DNA of 33,515 bases from Spiro-02 sp964465155 (GTDB taxonomy: Bacteria; Spirochaetota; Spirochaetia; Sphaerochaetales; Sphaerochaetaceae). The stretch is from positions 1 to 33,515 of the forward strand of contig CAYXIH010000019.1 of NCBI GenBank assembly GCA_964465155.1. Direction: 5' to 3'. Both the position numbers and the translations under genes were made by a program. The notes below the pieces were generated by a model. It saw nothing but the letters and a program-made list of their open reading frames with translations. It was not told where the DNA came from and made no database searches. Of the stretch, positions 1 to 8,250 are shown piece by piece. Each line of letters begins with the position of its first letter. The first letter of the stretch is position 1.

Positions 1-107
1 CCACCCTTGCCGCTCATGATCATGATCTTGCGGCCAATCTTGTCCATGTTTGACCGAATTTTCTTATCCTGTGCAATCTGTGCCTCAAAATCTGGGCCTT
101 CGCTCAT
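1..107 (-). CDS. Mrp/NBP35-family P-loop ATPase, N-terminal fragment
   Basis: The first 35 codons of a protein running off the left edge are visible. It starts MSEGPDFEAQ and reaches IMIMSGKGG, which is the beginning of the deviant Walker A motif (SGKGGVGKST) of Mrp/ApbC/NBP35 ATPases. Members of this family carry or transfer Fe-S clusters in the cytoplasm. The ATG at 107 is preceded by AGGAGG about 11 bases upstream. The frame stays open upstream for roughly 50 codons without an ATG, so a longer form from a TTG start cannot be excluded. The gene is divergent from the oad operon. The family call rests only on the P-loop start. Confidence 0.7.
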   Translation of the reverse strand, partial: MSEGPDFEAQIAQDKKIRSNMDKIGRKIMIMSGKG

Positions 108-319
108 CCCTATCTTCTCCTCCTGCCCGCGGGCAAGCTGTTTGTTCTCCGGTTCAAGATACGCCTTAGCATCCAAACTTGCAAGGGGGACTGGTTTGGG
201 CGCCGACTTTCCCAAGTGGGGAATCCTGCCGTCCCAGCCACAAGTAATTGTCTATGCCCTAATTTTTTCCGCAAGTGGAAACAACCATCCATGAACCCTT
301 GTTTTTCGCTTGTTTCAGC

Positions 320-348
320 TTGAAATGATATTTGATTATCTATATAGT
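320..348 (+). promoter_or_regulatory. Sigma-70-type promoter of the oad operon
   Basis: TTGAAA at 320-325, a 17-base spacer and TATAGT at 343-348 match the -35 and -10 consensus at five of six positions each. Transcription would start near 355, about 50 bases before the oadG ATG. The surrounding region (108-404) is AT-rich and shows no other gene. Confidence 0.65.
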
Positions 349-404
349 TGGTTGGAATGTTTTCTAGATGGCAGTATGCCGTTTGAATAGAGAAAGGAGT
401 TTGT

Positions 405-683
405 ATGGGAATACTAGCACAACTACCCAAAGAAGTACTCCTGCACCAGCTGAGCAATGGGCTGATCCTCATGCTCATTGGTATGGGCACCGTATTTCTT
501 TTCCTGGTGATACTGGTCTACGTCATCAAGGCATTGTCCGCGATCGTACGAAAAACTACACCGGCAAAGCCCGTTGCGGCACCTGCACCCGCTGCAGTAG
601 CAGCCGTACCCGCCGCGTCCCAGACTGTGGACGCTGAGATCGCAGCTGCAATCGTCGCAGCCGTCGCGAAATCGAAAAAGTAA
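405..683 (+). CDS. oadG: Oxaloacetate decarboxylase gamma subunit (OadG family)
   Basis: A 92-residue protein with one membrane helix at about residues 18-45. An Ala/Pro/Val-rich tail follows, ending in a short helix (EIAAAIVAAVAK). This is the layout of OadG/MmdD-type gamma chains, which anchor the alpha subunit to the membrane beta subunit in Na+-pumping biotin decarboxylases. AAAGGAG lies 5 bases before the ATG. It is the first gene of the oad operon, 15 bases before oadA. The sequence is low in complexity, so the call depends mostly on size, topology and position next to oadA and oadB. I see no His-rich zinc-binding C-terminus of the kind found in some gamma chains. Confidence 0.8.
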   Translation: MGILAQLPKEVLLHQLSNGLILMLIGMGTVFLFLVILVYVIKALSAIVRKTTPAKPVAAPAPAAVAAVPAASQTVDAEIAAAIVAAVAKSKK

Positions 684-698
684 CTTCGGAGGAATTCA

Positions 699-2792
699 AT
701 GAAGAAAGTCAAATTCATGTGCACGGCGTTTCGTGACGGTTTCCAGTCAGTCTACGGCGCCCGTGTATTTACCAAGGACTTCATGCCTGCAGTAGCTGCA
801 GCTCGTGAAGCCGGCATCAACCATTTCGAGGCCGGTGGTGGCGCACGCTTCCAGTCCCTCTACTTCTACAGCAATGAAGATGCGTTCCAGATGATGGACG
901 AGTTCCGCAAGGTAGCAGGACCCGATGCAGACCTGCAGACCCTCTCCCGCGGCGTCAACGTCGTTGGCCTGGACTCCCAGCCCCGCGACATCATCAAGCT
1001 GCATGCCGAGATGTTTGCCAAGCATGGCATCTCCACCATCCGCAACTTCGATGCATTGAACGACGTCAACAACCTCGTCGACAGCGGCCGTGCAATCCAT
1101 GACGCTGGCCTGCGCCATGAAGTGACCGTCACCATGATGGCCCTTCCTCCCAATGCAAAGGGTGCCCATGATCCCGACTTCTACGAAAGTGTCCTCCGCC
1201 AGATCCTCGACGCGGACATCCCCTTCGAGTCCGTCTGTTTCAAGGATGCCTCTGGTACCTCCACCCCCTCAGTCGTCCACGAGACGATCAAGCGCGCACG
1301 CAAGCTCCTCGGACCGGACATGAACATAGTGTTCCACTCCCATGAGACCGCTGGCGTTTCAATCCAGCAGTACATGATGGCCCTCGACGCCGGCGCCAAC
1401 CAGGTGGACCTCTCCATGAGCCCCGCTTCCGGTGGTACCTGCCAGCCCGACATCATCACCATGTGGCACGCACTTCGCGGCACCGACTACACCCTGGACA
1501 TCGACATCAAGAAAGTCCAGGAAGCAGAACGTGTCTTCGAGGAATGCATGAAGGATTACTTCCTCCCACCCGAAGCCACCATGGTCAACCCCAACATCCC
1601 ATTCTTCCCCCTCCCCGGCGGCGCTCTGACTGCAAACACCCAGATGCTGCGCGACAACGGCCTCATGGACAGATATCCTGAGATCGTCGAAGCAATGGGC
1701 GAGACAGTCGAGAAGGGCGGTTTCGGAACCTCCGTTACCCCAGTCTCCCAGTTCTACTTCCAGCAGGCTTTCAACAACGTCATGTTCGGCAAGTGGAAGA
1801 AGATTGCAGAAGGCTATGGCAAGATGGTCCTCGGCTACTTCGGCAAGACCCCGATTGCTCCCGATCCGGAAGTTGTCAAGGCAGCCGCTGAGCAGCTGAA
1901 GCTCGAGCCGACCACCAAGAAGGTCGTCGACATCAACGACGCTGATGCAAAGAAAGGCCGCAAGGCAGCGATCAAGATGCTCGAGGATGCCGGTGTTCCG
2001 GTGACCGACGAGAATATCTTCATTGCAGCTTCCTGTAAGGAAAAGGGTATCCTGTACCTGACTGGCAAAGCCCAGGTCAACGGTATCAGGAAGAACGATC
2101 CTGCAGCTGAAGAGGCCAAGAAGAAGGGTGAATACACCGTCACCGTCAATGGCAACACCTACGGCGTCAAGCTTGATGCTGACAAGGCTACCGTCAACGG
2201 CGTAACCTACCCCATCTCCGTCAAGGACGGCATGACCGTGGTCTCCGCTCCCGTTGCAGTTCCTGCAGCAGGCCCTACCTCCAGCGAGAATGTGAATGCT
2301 CCGATGCCGGGCCTCATCCTGCGCCTCGACGTCAAGGTTGGCGACAAGGTCAAGAAGAACCAGCCCCTATTGGTCATGGAAGCCATGAAGATGGAGAACG
2401 AGATCTATGCACCGTGTGACGGCGTGGTCCAGGCCATCGCAGTGACTCAGGGTCAGCAGATGAACACTGGTGACCTGCTGGTGACTCTCGGCTCTTCCGC
2501 AGCAGCTCCCGTTGCCGCACCTGTCGCTGCTCCTACAGCTGCACCTGTCGCAGCCGCTCCTGTTGCAGCTCCTGCCGGTGGCACCACCGTCAAGGCTCCG
2601 ATGCCGGGCTTGATCCTGCGCCTCGATGTCAAGGTTGGCGATGTCGTCAAGCTGAACCAGGCTCTGCTGGTCATGGAAGCCATGAAGATGGAGAACGAGA
2701 TCTATGCTCCCGTTGCAGGTACCGTCACCCAGATCTGTGTGACCCAGGGTCAGCAGATGAACACCGACGACGCCCTCGTCGTGATTGGCTAA
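699..2792 (+). CDS. oadA: Oxaloacetate decarboxylase alpha subunit with two biotinyl domains
   Basis: 697 residues. The carboxyltransferase (HMGL-like barrel) domain fills roughly residues 1-300. It has RDGFQS (Asp13) in place of the usual RDAHQS, FKDASG (Lys182) and HSHETAG (His213, His215), the expected metal and carboxybiotin site residues. A conserved carboxylase domain follows to about residue 470. Two biotinyl domains come last, each with EAMKMEN; the biotinylated lysines would be Lys564 and Lys663. An Ala/Pro linker (about residues 601-630) separates them. The alpha subunit moves the carboxyl group of oxaloacetate to biotin, and OadB then releases CO2 while pumping Na+. GGAGG precedes the ATG. 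Most OadA proteins have one biotinyl domain and about 590-600 residues, so this one is longer by one domain. A sister substrate (pyruvate carboxylase B-like use) cannot be excluded. Confidence 0.93.
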   Translation: MKKVKFMCTAFRDGFQSVYGARVFTKDFMPAVAAAREAGINHFEAGGGARFQSLYFYSNEDAFQMMDEFRKVAGPDADLQTLSRGVNVVGLDSQPRDIIKLHAEMFAKHGISTIRNFDALNDVNNLVDSGRAIHDAGLRHEVTVTMMALPPNAKGAHDPDFYESVLRQILDADIPFESVCFKDASGTSTPSVVHETIKRARKLLGPDMNIVFHSHETAGVSIQQYMMALDAGANQVDLSMSPASGGTCQPDIITMWHALRGTDYTLDIDIKKVQEAERVFEECMKDYFLPPEATMVNPNIPFFPLPGGALTANTQMLRDNGLMDRYPEIVEAMGETVEKGGFGTSVTPVSQFYFQQAFNNVMFGKWKKIAEGYGKMVLGYFGKTPIAPDPEVVKAAAEQLKLEPTTKKVVDINDADAKKGRKAAIKMLEDAGVPVTDENIFIAASCKEKGILYLTGKAQVNGIRKNDPAAEEAKKKGEYTVTVNGNTYGVKLDADKATVNGVTYPISVKDGMTVVSAPVAVPAAGPTSSENVNAPMPGLILRLDVKVGDKVKKNQPLLVMEAMKMENEIYAPCDGVVQAIAVTQGQQMNTGDLLVTLGSSAAAPVAAPVAAPTAAPVAAAPVAAPAGGTTVKAPMPGLILRLDVKVGDVVKLNQALLVMEAMKMENEIYAPVAGTVTQICVTQGQQMNTDDALVVIG
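2298..2789 (+). repeat. In-gene tandem duplication: two biotinyl-domain units
   Basis: Two copies of about 195 bases (2298-2492 and 2595-2789) lie 297 bases apart, exactly 99 codons. Both encode the same run from APMPGLILRLDVKVGD through EAMKMENEIYAP to TQGQQMNT, and their DNA is also largely identical. The spacer encodes repeated Ala-Pro units (APVAAPVAAPTAAPV). The pattern shows an internal duplication. Confidence 0.95.
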
Positions 2793-2806
2793 GGAGCTAA
2801 GAGACT

Positions 2807-3988
2807 ATGATAGGTTCTTCTTTATCATCACTGTGGAATACCACAGGTATCATGGGGTTCCTCCAGTCTGGTGGCTGGGGCAACGCCCTGATGATCCTTG
2901 TGGGATTCGTACTCCTGTATCTTGCCATCAAGAAGGGCTTCGAGCCCCTCTTGCTGGTGACGATTGGTGTCGGTTGTATCCTTGCGAACATCCCCTTCGG
3001 ATATTCCTCTGGCTATGACCCGCTCACGGGTGCTCCTGGATTCATCCAGATCCTGTACAATGCAGGTATCGAGACTGGCTTGTTCCCGATCCTGATCTTC
3101 ATGGGTGTTGGCGCAATGACCGACTTCGGTCCCCTCATTGCAAACCCGAAGACCCTGCTGCTCGGCGCTGCCGCACAGTTTGGTATCTTCGTGGCCCTGC
3201 TTGGCGCCCTGGTGATCAGCTTCATCCCTGGAATCAACTTCGACCTTCCTGCTGCTGCCTCCATCGGCATCATCGGTGGTGCTGACGGCCCCACGGCAAT
3301 CTATGTCACCAGCCGTCTTGCCCCTGACTTGCTTGGAGCGATCGCGGTTGCAGCGTACTCATACATGGCACTGGTTCCAATCATCCAGCCCCCCATCATG
3401 CGTGCACTGACCACCAAGGAAGAGCGTTTGATCAGGATGGAACAGCTTCGCCCGGTCACCAAGACCGAACGCATCGTCTTCCCGATCGCGGTCATCACGT
3501 TGTGTGCACTGCTGCTTCCCTCCGCCACCCCGCTCATCGGCGCACTGATGTTCGGTAACCTGGCCAAGGAATGTGGAGTGACCAACCGTCTGTCCGACAC
3601 CATGCAGAATGCTTTGATGAACATCGTCACCATCTTCCTCGGCCTGGCCGTTGGTTCCAAGATGGCAGCGGACAAGTTCCTCAACCTCAACACCCTCGGA
3701 ATCCTGTTCCTGGGAATGATCGCATTCGCAATCGGTACCGCCATGGGCGTGCTCATCGCAAAGCTGATGAACAAGCTCTCACCCAAGCACCCGGTCAACC
3801 CGTTGATCGGAAGCGCAGGTGTCTCGGCAGTCCCGATGGCAGCACGTGTATCGAGCAAGATCGGTCAGGAAGCCGACCCTCAGAACTTCCTGCTGATGCA
3901 TGCCATGGGCCCGAACGTAGCCGGTGTCCTTGGTTCCGCAGTCGCAGCGGGCGTCCTGCTTGCAGTCGTCCCGTTCATGATCGCGTAG
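2807..3988 (+). CDS. oadB: Oxaloacetate decarboxylase beta subunit, Na+ pump
   Basis: A 393-residue, strongly hydrophobic protein of the OadB/MmdB/GcdB family, which decarboxylates carboxybiotin and exports Na+. The family's functional motif GGADGPTAI is present with Asp160, the counterpart of the catalytic, Na+-binding Asp203 in Klebsiella OadB as I recall it. Other family blocks are GVGAMTDFGPLIANP near residue 100 and GSAGVSAVPMAARVSSKIG near residue 340. GGAG precedes the ATG at a long spacing of about 12 bases. The stop of oadA lies 14 bases upstream, and the gene ends the operon before a strong terminator. Confidence 0.95.
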   Translation: MIGSSLSSLWNTTGIMGFLQSGGWGNALMILVGFVLLYLAIKKGFEPLLLVTIGVGCILANIPFGYSSGYDPLTGAPGFIQILYNAGIETGLFPILIFMGVGAMTDFGPLIANPKTLLLGAAAQFGIFVALLGALVISFIPGINFDLPAAASIGIIGGADGPTAIYVTSRLAPDLLGAIAVAAYSYMALVPIIQPPIMRALTTKEERLIRMEQLRPVTKTERIVFPIAVITLCALLLPSATPLIGALMFGNLAKECGVTNRLSDTMQNALMNIVTIFLGLAVGSKMAADKFLNLNTLGILFLGMIAFAIGTAMGVLIAKLMNKLSPKHPVNPLIGSAGVSAVPMAARVSSKIGQEADPQNFLLMHAMGPNVAGVLGSAVAAGVLLAVVPFMIA

Positions 3989-4002
3989 TTCAATCGATTA
4001 TC

Positions 4003-4039
4003 AAAAACAGCCTGCCTCTTTCCGGGGCAGGCTGTTTTA
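4003..4039. terminator. Bidirectional terminator between oadB and the isomerase gene
   Basis: Perfect 9-base arms CAGCCTGCC (4008-4016) and GGCAGGCTG (4026-4034) are flanked by AAAAA on the left and TTTT on the right. It can therefore end transcription from oadB (plus) and from the convergent isomerase gene (minus). Confidence 0.9.
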
Positions 4040-4091
4040 TTATGTGGAACCCTTCAATTCCAACACAGTGGGTATTTGTTGAAGAGTTGTC

Positions 4092-5339
4092 TTATTTTCC
4101 CAGTCCCCTGAACATGTTGCGCTTGTAGTCCTCCACTCCCTCCTGGTCAAACGGGTTGATCCCAGAAGCATGGGCAGAGAGTGCACAAGAGACCATGAAT
4201 GCATACAGGAGCTCACCCATGCTGCGTTCGTCACACTGCTCGATCGTGAACACCTGCTGTGGGACCCCACCGCTATGGTGTGCAGCAAGGGTTGCCTGCT
4301 GTGCCACCGCGTTGACTTCATGGAAGTCCTTCCCATCCAGATAGGAGAACTCATCGTTGCAGTTGTCGTCGGCAGGGATGGTCAATACCGGGCCGGGGTT
4401 TGTCACGCTGATATACGTTTCCTGCAGGATACGCATCCCATCCTGCATGTATTGCCCAAGGGAGTGGAGGTCCTCGGAGTAGGAGGCTATCGTCGGGAAT
4501 ATCCCGCTGAGCTTCTTGCCTTCGCTCTCGCCAAACAGCTGTCTCCACCACTTGCCAACACGATCGAGCCTCGGTTCGAACGTGGCAAGCACTTCCACAT
4601 GGAACCCTTTCTCATTCAGGCTCTGGCGCGTTGCAGCATAGCGTACTGCAAGGTTGTCGCTTCCTGTGGATGACGCCAATACGTCATGCATGTGCTGCAT
4701 CCCTTGGACATACGCCTTCGTATCAAGACCGGCGACAGCCATGGGGAACAATGATACAGGGGTACAGGCTGTGTACCTGCCACCTACTTCCAGTGGGAAT
4801 GGGAGGAATGCCCAGCCATGTTCCTTGGCCAATGCTTCCAAGTGGGAACCGATGGTGCCCGTCACGGTGATCCTGTCGGCGACCTCTTTGGCATCCCACT
4901 GGCTCTCCATCAGCTTGCGGATCATCCTGAAATGACTTCCGGGTTCCAGCGTACTGAAGTTCTTGGCGATGCAGTTGATGCTGAAACGCTTTCCCTCGAG
5001 GTACTTGAGCACGCGTGCCATCTCGCAACCGCTGAGCGTATCGCCTGCAAAGATCAATTCGGGGCCGCTGGTGCTGTCGCGAAGAGCATCCACCATGGCA
5101 CGGGTGCATTGGTTCGACCCACCGATGCCGATGACCACGAACACATCGCTTTGGTTGCGCACCTTCTGGGCCAATGCCTCTATCTGGGGCCAAGCGGTGG
5201 GTTCCACCCACCCGCAGCAGTCGCGATCCATTCTATCTGCAAACAGGAGCTGGCGTGATTCCTCCGCCTTCCTGATCCAATTCTCATAGCTCTCTGTGTC
5301 AAGCCAATCCGTAGCCAATGCATTGTCATATCTGAGCAT
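4092..5339 (-). CDS. pgi: Glucose-6-phosphate isomerase, short bacterial type
   Basis: 415 residues, slightly shorter than the roughly 450 of Bacillus-type enzymes. It interconverts glucose-6-phosphate and fructose-6-phosphate. Visible motifs are GIGGS (71-75), VGGRY (185-189), KWWRQLFGESEGK around Glu271, DLHSLGQY with His292, and GINPFDQEGVEDYKRNMF with Lys406. The spacing Glu271/His292/Lys406 equals that of the catalytic Glu290/His311/Lys425 in Firmicute enzymes. The usual KSGTTTEP phosphate loop reads KNFSTLEP here, so the enzyme is divergent. ATG 5339 is chosen because AAGGAG lies 6 bases upstream and the family begins with this VRFDY-like stretch. An in-frame AT-rich extension to 5573 lacks these supports. 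A palindrome shared with the lacI upstream region lies about 100 bases upstream, which suggests co-regulation with the sugar operon. Confidence 0.88.
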   Translation of the reverse strand: MLRYDNALATDWLDTESYENWIRKAEESRQLLFADRMDRDCCGWVEPTAWPQIEALAQKVRNQSDVFVVIGIGGSNQCTRAMVDALRDSTSGPELIFAGDTLSGCEMARVLKYLEGKRFSINCIAKNFSTLEPGSHFRMIRKLMESQWDAKEVADRITVTGTIGSHLEALAKEHGWAFLPFPLEVGGRYTACTPVSLFPMAVAGLDTKAYVQGMQHMHDVLASSTGSDNLAVRYAATRQSLNEKGFHVEVLATFEPRLDRVGKWWRQLFGESEGKKLSGIFPTIASYSEDLHSLGQYMQDGMRILQETYISVTNPGPVLTIPADDNCNDEFSYLDGKDFHEVNAVAQQATLAAHHSGGVPQQVFTIEQCDERSMGELLYAFMVSCALSAHASGINPFDQEGVEDYKRNMFRGLGK

Positions 5340-5715
5340 GGGGTACTCCTTCATCAATCCATCAGTACCATCGTTGTGATAAAACCACAAGAGCGAAACA
5401 TGCAATACCGGCCCAAGATTGCAACTTGTTCCAAGTTTATATCCAAATTGTTGGATGATTTCTTTTTGCATATTTGGTATTTCACCCTCTATGGATTCAT
5501 TCACCATGTGTATTGCGGTATCTGCCATATACTGGTCCCATGCCCACACAATCGATGACAATATCTCAAACATCTCCTATTCCGCATCCACCAATGTTGG
5601 CGTATACTGAAAGTCCCGTTGCTCCTGTTGCTCCCAATTCTCTTGGCGTTCACCCGCCATATTCCTTCTTCAGCTACAGTTTCGGCATCTCTGGGAATAC
5701 TTGGATAGAAGGCGT
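5340..5715. other. Intergenic region between divergent isomerase and MATE genes
   Basis: About 375 AT-richer bases without a convincing gene. They hold the palindrome at 5441-5456 and two TATACT boxes on the plus strand (5528-5533 and 5603-5608), neither with a good -35 partner. Small open frames here have unlikely composition. Confidence 0.6.
5441..5456. promoter_or_regulatory. Candidate operator, ATCCAA-N4-TTGGAT
   Basis: ATCCAAATTGTTGGAT has perfect 6-base arms around four bases. It lies about 100 bases upstream of the isomerase ATG, on its promoter side. The same arms and spacing occur upstream of lacI at 7119-7134. Confidence 0.5.
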
Positions 5716-7077
5716 ATGAAGCACACCCATACCATGGACATGACCAAAGGGGTCATCTGGAAAGAGATCATCATCTTCGCCATGCCCCTGCTTGCCGGAA
5801 ATATCTTCCAGCAGCTGTACAGCACCGTGGACAGCATTGTCGTAGGCAACTTCGTAGGTGTCTACGCCTTGGGGGCCATCTCATCGGTCAGCCCTGCGAT
5901 CAACACGCTGATCGGATTCTTCGCCGGTCTCTCCACAGGCGCCAGCGTCCTGATATCACACCAGTTCGGAGCCGCTTCCAAGGAGGGGCTGACCAAGGCA
6001 ATCCACACCTCGATCCTCATGACATTCCTCATCGGAATAGCCCTGACAGGCATCGGGATCTGGGCATCACCAGGGCTCCTACGCCTGATGCAGACACCTC
6101 CGGAGGTGCTCAAGGACGCCGTCACCTACATGCAGATCTACTTTGCAGGGATATTGACCCTCACCTTCTACAACATGGGGGCGGGCATCCTGCGTGCAGT
6201 GGGAGACTCCCGCCACCCACTGCAGTTCCTGATCATCACCTCGATCCTCAACATCATCCTGGACCTCTTGTTCGTCGTGGTGTTCAAGATGGGGGTTGCC
6301 GGCGTAGCCTATGCGACGATCATTGCCCAGCTCATCAGCGACATCCTGCTTGCAATCCTCCTCTTCCGCACCGAAGAGTGCTACAAGGTATCGCTCAAGC
6401 ACATGAAGATAGACAGACCCAGCGCCAAGGAGATCATGACCATCGGTATCCCAGCAGGGCTGCAGATGGCGATCACGGCATTCTCCAACGTATTCGTCCA
6501 GTCCTACATCAACCAGTTCGGTGCAGCCTGCACCGCAGGTTGGGGAACCTACAACCGTCTGGACTCCTTCCTCATGCTCCCCCGGCAGAGCATCGGAACT
6601 TCCATCACCACGTTCGTTGGGCAGAACGCGGGAGCAGGAGAGAAGCAGCGGATACACACTGGGATCAGGACCTCCATGTTCATCTCCATTGGATTCAACA
6701 CCGTGATCTCCGCGGTGCTGTTCATATTTGCCCCACAAGCCGTATCGCTGTTCAACAAGGATGCAGGGGTCATCTACTACGGCACCCTGTTCCTCAGGCT
6801 GCTCACCCCGATCAGCATCCTCAGCTGCTTCACCCAGATATTTGCCGGAGTGCTCAGGGGCGTGGGCAATGCAAAGACACCGATGCTGATCATGCTCGGC
6901 TCATTCGTCGTGTTCCGCCAGATCTACCTGTTCATCGTCTCCCGGTTCTCCGACTCGATCATAGCCATTGCGTTCGGCTACCCAGCTGGCTGGATAGTCT
7001 GCGCCATCGCCATGTTCATCTACTACAAGAAGGCCAACTGGGAAGGTCACATCGGTATCAGGCCCCTGACAAAATAA
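5716..7077 (+). CDS. MATE-family multidrug/metabolite exporter
   Basis: 453 residues with about twelve predicted membrane helices in two related halves. It matches the bacterial MatE/NorM-DinF architecture: PLLAGNIFQQLYSTVDSIVVG near the N-terminus, FAGLSTGASVLISHQFGA in the next helices, and YNMGAGILRAVGDS in the first half with FAGVLRGVGNAKTP as its second-half counterpart. MATE proteins export cationic or organic compounds in exchange for Na+ or H+. Starts are unclear: ATG 5716 has AGAAGG only 3 bases away, while TTG 5701 and ATG 5734 lack good ribosome sites. The gene sits between the isomerase and lacI genes and may export a product or toxic intermediate of the sugar pathway, but nothing shows the substrate. 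No terminator is visible after it. Confidence 0.9.
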   Translation: MKHTHTMDMTKGVIWKEIIIFAMPLLAGNIFQQLYSTVDSIVVGNFVGVYALGAISSVSPAINTLIGFFAGLSTGASVLISHQFGAASKEGLTKAIHTSILMTFLIGIALTGIGIWASPGLLRLMQTPPEVLKDAVTYMQIYFAGILTLTFYNMGAGILRAVGDSRHPLQFLIITSILNIILDLLFVVVFKMGVAGVAYATIIAQLISDILLAILLFRTEECYKVSLKHMKIDRPSAKEIMTIGIPAGLQMAITAFSNVFVQSYINQFGAACTAGWGTYNRLDSFLMLPRQSIGTSITTFVGQNAGAGEKQRIHTGIRTSMFISIGFNTVISAVLFIFAPQAVSLFNKDAGVIYYGTLFLRLLTPISILSCFTQIFAGVLRGVGNAKTPMLIMLGSFVVFRQIYLFIVSRFSDSIIAIAFGYPAGWIVCAIAMFIYYKKANWEGHIGIRPLTK

Positions 7078-7116
7078 GGATTCTGTCACCATATCCAATT
7101 GATATTTCATACTCTC

Positions 7117-7136
7117 TTATCCAAATATTTGGATAA
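7117..7136. promoter_or_regulatory. 20-base perfect palindrome upstream of lacI, candidate operator
   Basis: TTATCCAAATATTTGGATAA is a perfect 20-base inverted repeat centred about 93 bases before the lacI ATG. Its core ATCCAA-N4-TTGGAT recurs upstream of the isomerase gene. LacI-family operators often have a central CG, which this lacks, so the binding protein is unproven. Confidence 0.6.
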
Positions 7137-7159
7137 TATTCTCATAATCTGTGCGAACT

Positions 7160-7179
7160 ATTGCATTTTCATATGCAAT
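7160..7179. promoter_or_regulatory. Second inverted repeat upstream of lacI
   Basis: ATTGCAT and ATGCAAT form perfect 7-base arms around six bases. The repeat lies just before the proposed -35 element, a position suited to a repressor or activator site. I see no second copy elsewhere. Confidence 0.35.
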
Positions 7180-7181
7180 CA

Positions 7182-7212
7182 TTGTCCTCTTTCCTGCTCC
7201 TCCTGCTATACT
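7182..7212 (+). promoter_or_regulatory. Promoter of the lacI-sugar operon, possibly leaderless
   Basis: TATACT at 7207-7212 is a strong -10 box. A weaker TTGTCC lies at 7182-7187 with a long 19-base spacer. The -10 box ends only 6 bases before the lacI ATG, so transcription would start at about the A of the start codon. Confidence 0.45.
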
Positions 7213-7218
7213 CAGGCC

Positions 7219-8250
7219 ATGGACGTAACAATGAAGGACATTGCCCTGCACTGCGGGGTATCAATATCGACAGTCTCACGAATCCTCAACCAAGACGGAA
7301 AGCGCAAGGTCAAAGGGGAAACGGCAAACTTGGTGCTGCGCGCTGCCAATGAGATGGGGTTCTTCGACAAGAAGCTGTTCGCCACATCCCAGCGCAAGCT
7401 GGATACCTACAACATCGGGTGCGTGTTCACCTCCGGCTACGAGAGCTTCGTCTCACCGTTCTTCTCCACCCTGATGGATGGGATCCAGAAGGAGATCACA
7501 GCCTTCTCCAATATCTGCAAGATCAACTTCTATACCTTCAACATCACGGAGTTCGACTTCCGCACCGCGTTGCTCAACAGCAAGCTTGATGGAGCCGTGG
7601 TCCTGGGGCGCACCAGCTTGGAGACCATTTCATTCCTCAAGGAAAGTGTCCCCAACCTAGTCTATGCCGGCCTCAACCGCATGGGTGGCATGGATGAGGT
7701 GGTATGCGACGCATATGCAGGCGAGCGTGCCGCTGTCAAATACTTGGTGGAACTGGGTCATAGCAAGATTGCATTCATAGGCCCTGTCGACCAAGGCAAG
7801 AGCGAATACAACGAATACAGGTACCATGGGTATGCGGACGAGCTTGCCGCACAAGGTCTCACTGCCCACAAGCACTGGATATGCAACGCCGTGCTGACCA
7901 GCGCTGGTGGCCATGCAGCGGCGACAAAGCTGCTGCAGGAGCAACCCTATCCCACCGCCATAGTCGTAGGAAACGACACCACTGCGCTGGGAGTGCTGAG
8001 AGCGGTGACCAAACAGGGCCTGCGCGTACCCCATGACATCTCAATCGTAGGCTTTGACGACATTGAGAGCTCGGCGTTCGTCAGCCCATCGATCACAACG
8101 ATCCACGTTCCCAAGAGCGAGCTGGGCCGCCATGCGGTGCAGATCCTCCTGGACAGGCTTGGCCACCCACGGTCCTACAATCTGGAAATGTCCATCCCCT
8201 TCCGTCTTGAGAAGCGGGAAAGTACTTGCGAGGTATCACATGAACGGTAA
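7219..8250 (+). CDS. LacI-family transcriptional regulator
   Basis: 343 residues. An N-terminal helix-turn-helix (MKDIALHCGVSISTVSRIL, about residues 5-23) is followed by a hinge-like helix (LVLRAANEMGFF) and a periplasmic-binding-protein-like ligand domain with GLNRMGG, LGHSKIAFIGP and VGFDDIESSAFVSPSITTI. Such proteins repress or activate sugar operons in response to a sugar or sugar phosphate. It is the first gene of the sugar operon, overlapping the kinase gene by 11 bases, so it likely controls its own operon. The upstream region holds a perfect palindrome. The start at 7219 has no good ribosome site (only CAGG), and ATG 7231 is an alternative. The -10 box position points to translation from the very 5' end of the mRNA. 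The ligand is unknown; an amino-sugar phosphate is a guess from the neighbours. Confidence 0.9.
   Translation: MDVTMKDIALHCGVSISTVSRILNQDGKRKVKGETANLVLRAANEMGFFDKKLFATSQRKLDTYNIGCVFTSGYESFVSPFFSTLMDGIQKEITAFSNICKINFYTFNITEFDFRTALLNSKLDGAVVLGRTSLETISFLKESVPNLVYAGLNRMGGMDEVVCDAYAGERAAVKYLVELGHSKIAFIGPVDQGKSEYNEYRYHGYADELAAQGLTAHKHWICNAVLTSAGGHAAATKLLQEQPYPTAIVVGNDTTALGVLRAVTKQGLRVPHDISIVGFDDIESSAFVSPSITTIHVPKSELGRHAVQILLDRLGHPRSYNLEMSIPFRLEKRESTCEVSHER

Noticed and set aside
110..490. Open frame of 126 codons on the minus strand upstream of mrp
   Set aside because: It overlaps oadG and its promoter antisense, has an Arg/Ser-rich unlikely composition, and resembles no family.
5340..5573. In-frame N-terminal extension of the isomerase (78 codons)
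   Set aside because: It is AT-rich with unlike codon use, contains the palindrome, and the family start plus a perfect ribosome site sit at 5339.
5603..5608. TATACT as a promoter for the MATE gene
   Set aside because: The -35 position reads TTCCGC, too far from consensus, and the leader would be about 100 bases with no other support.
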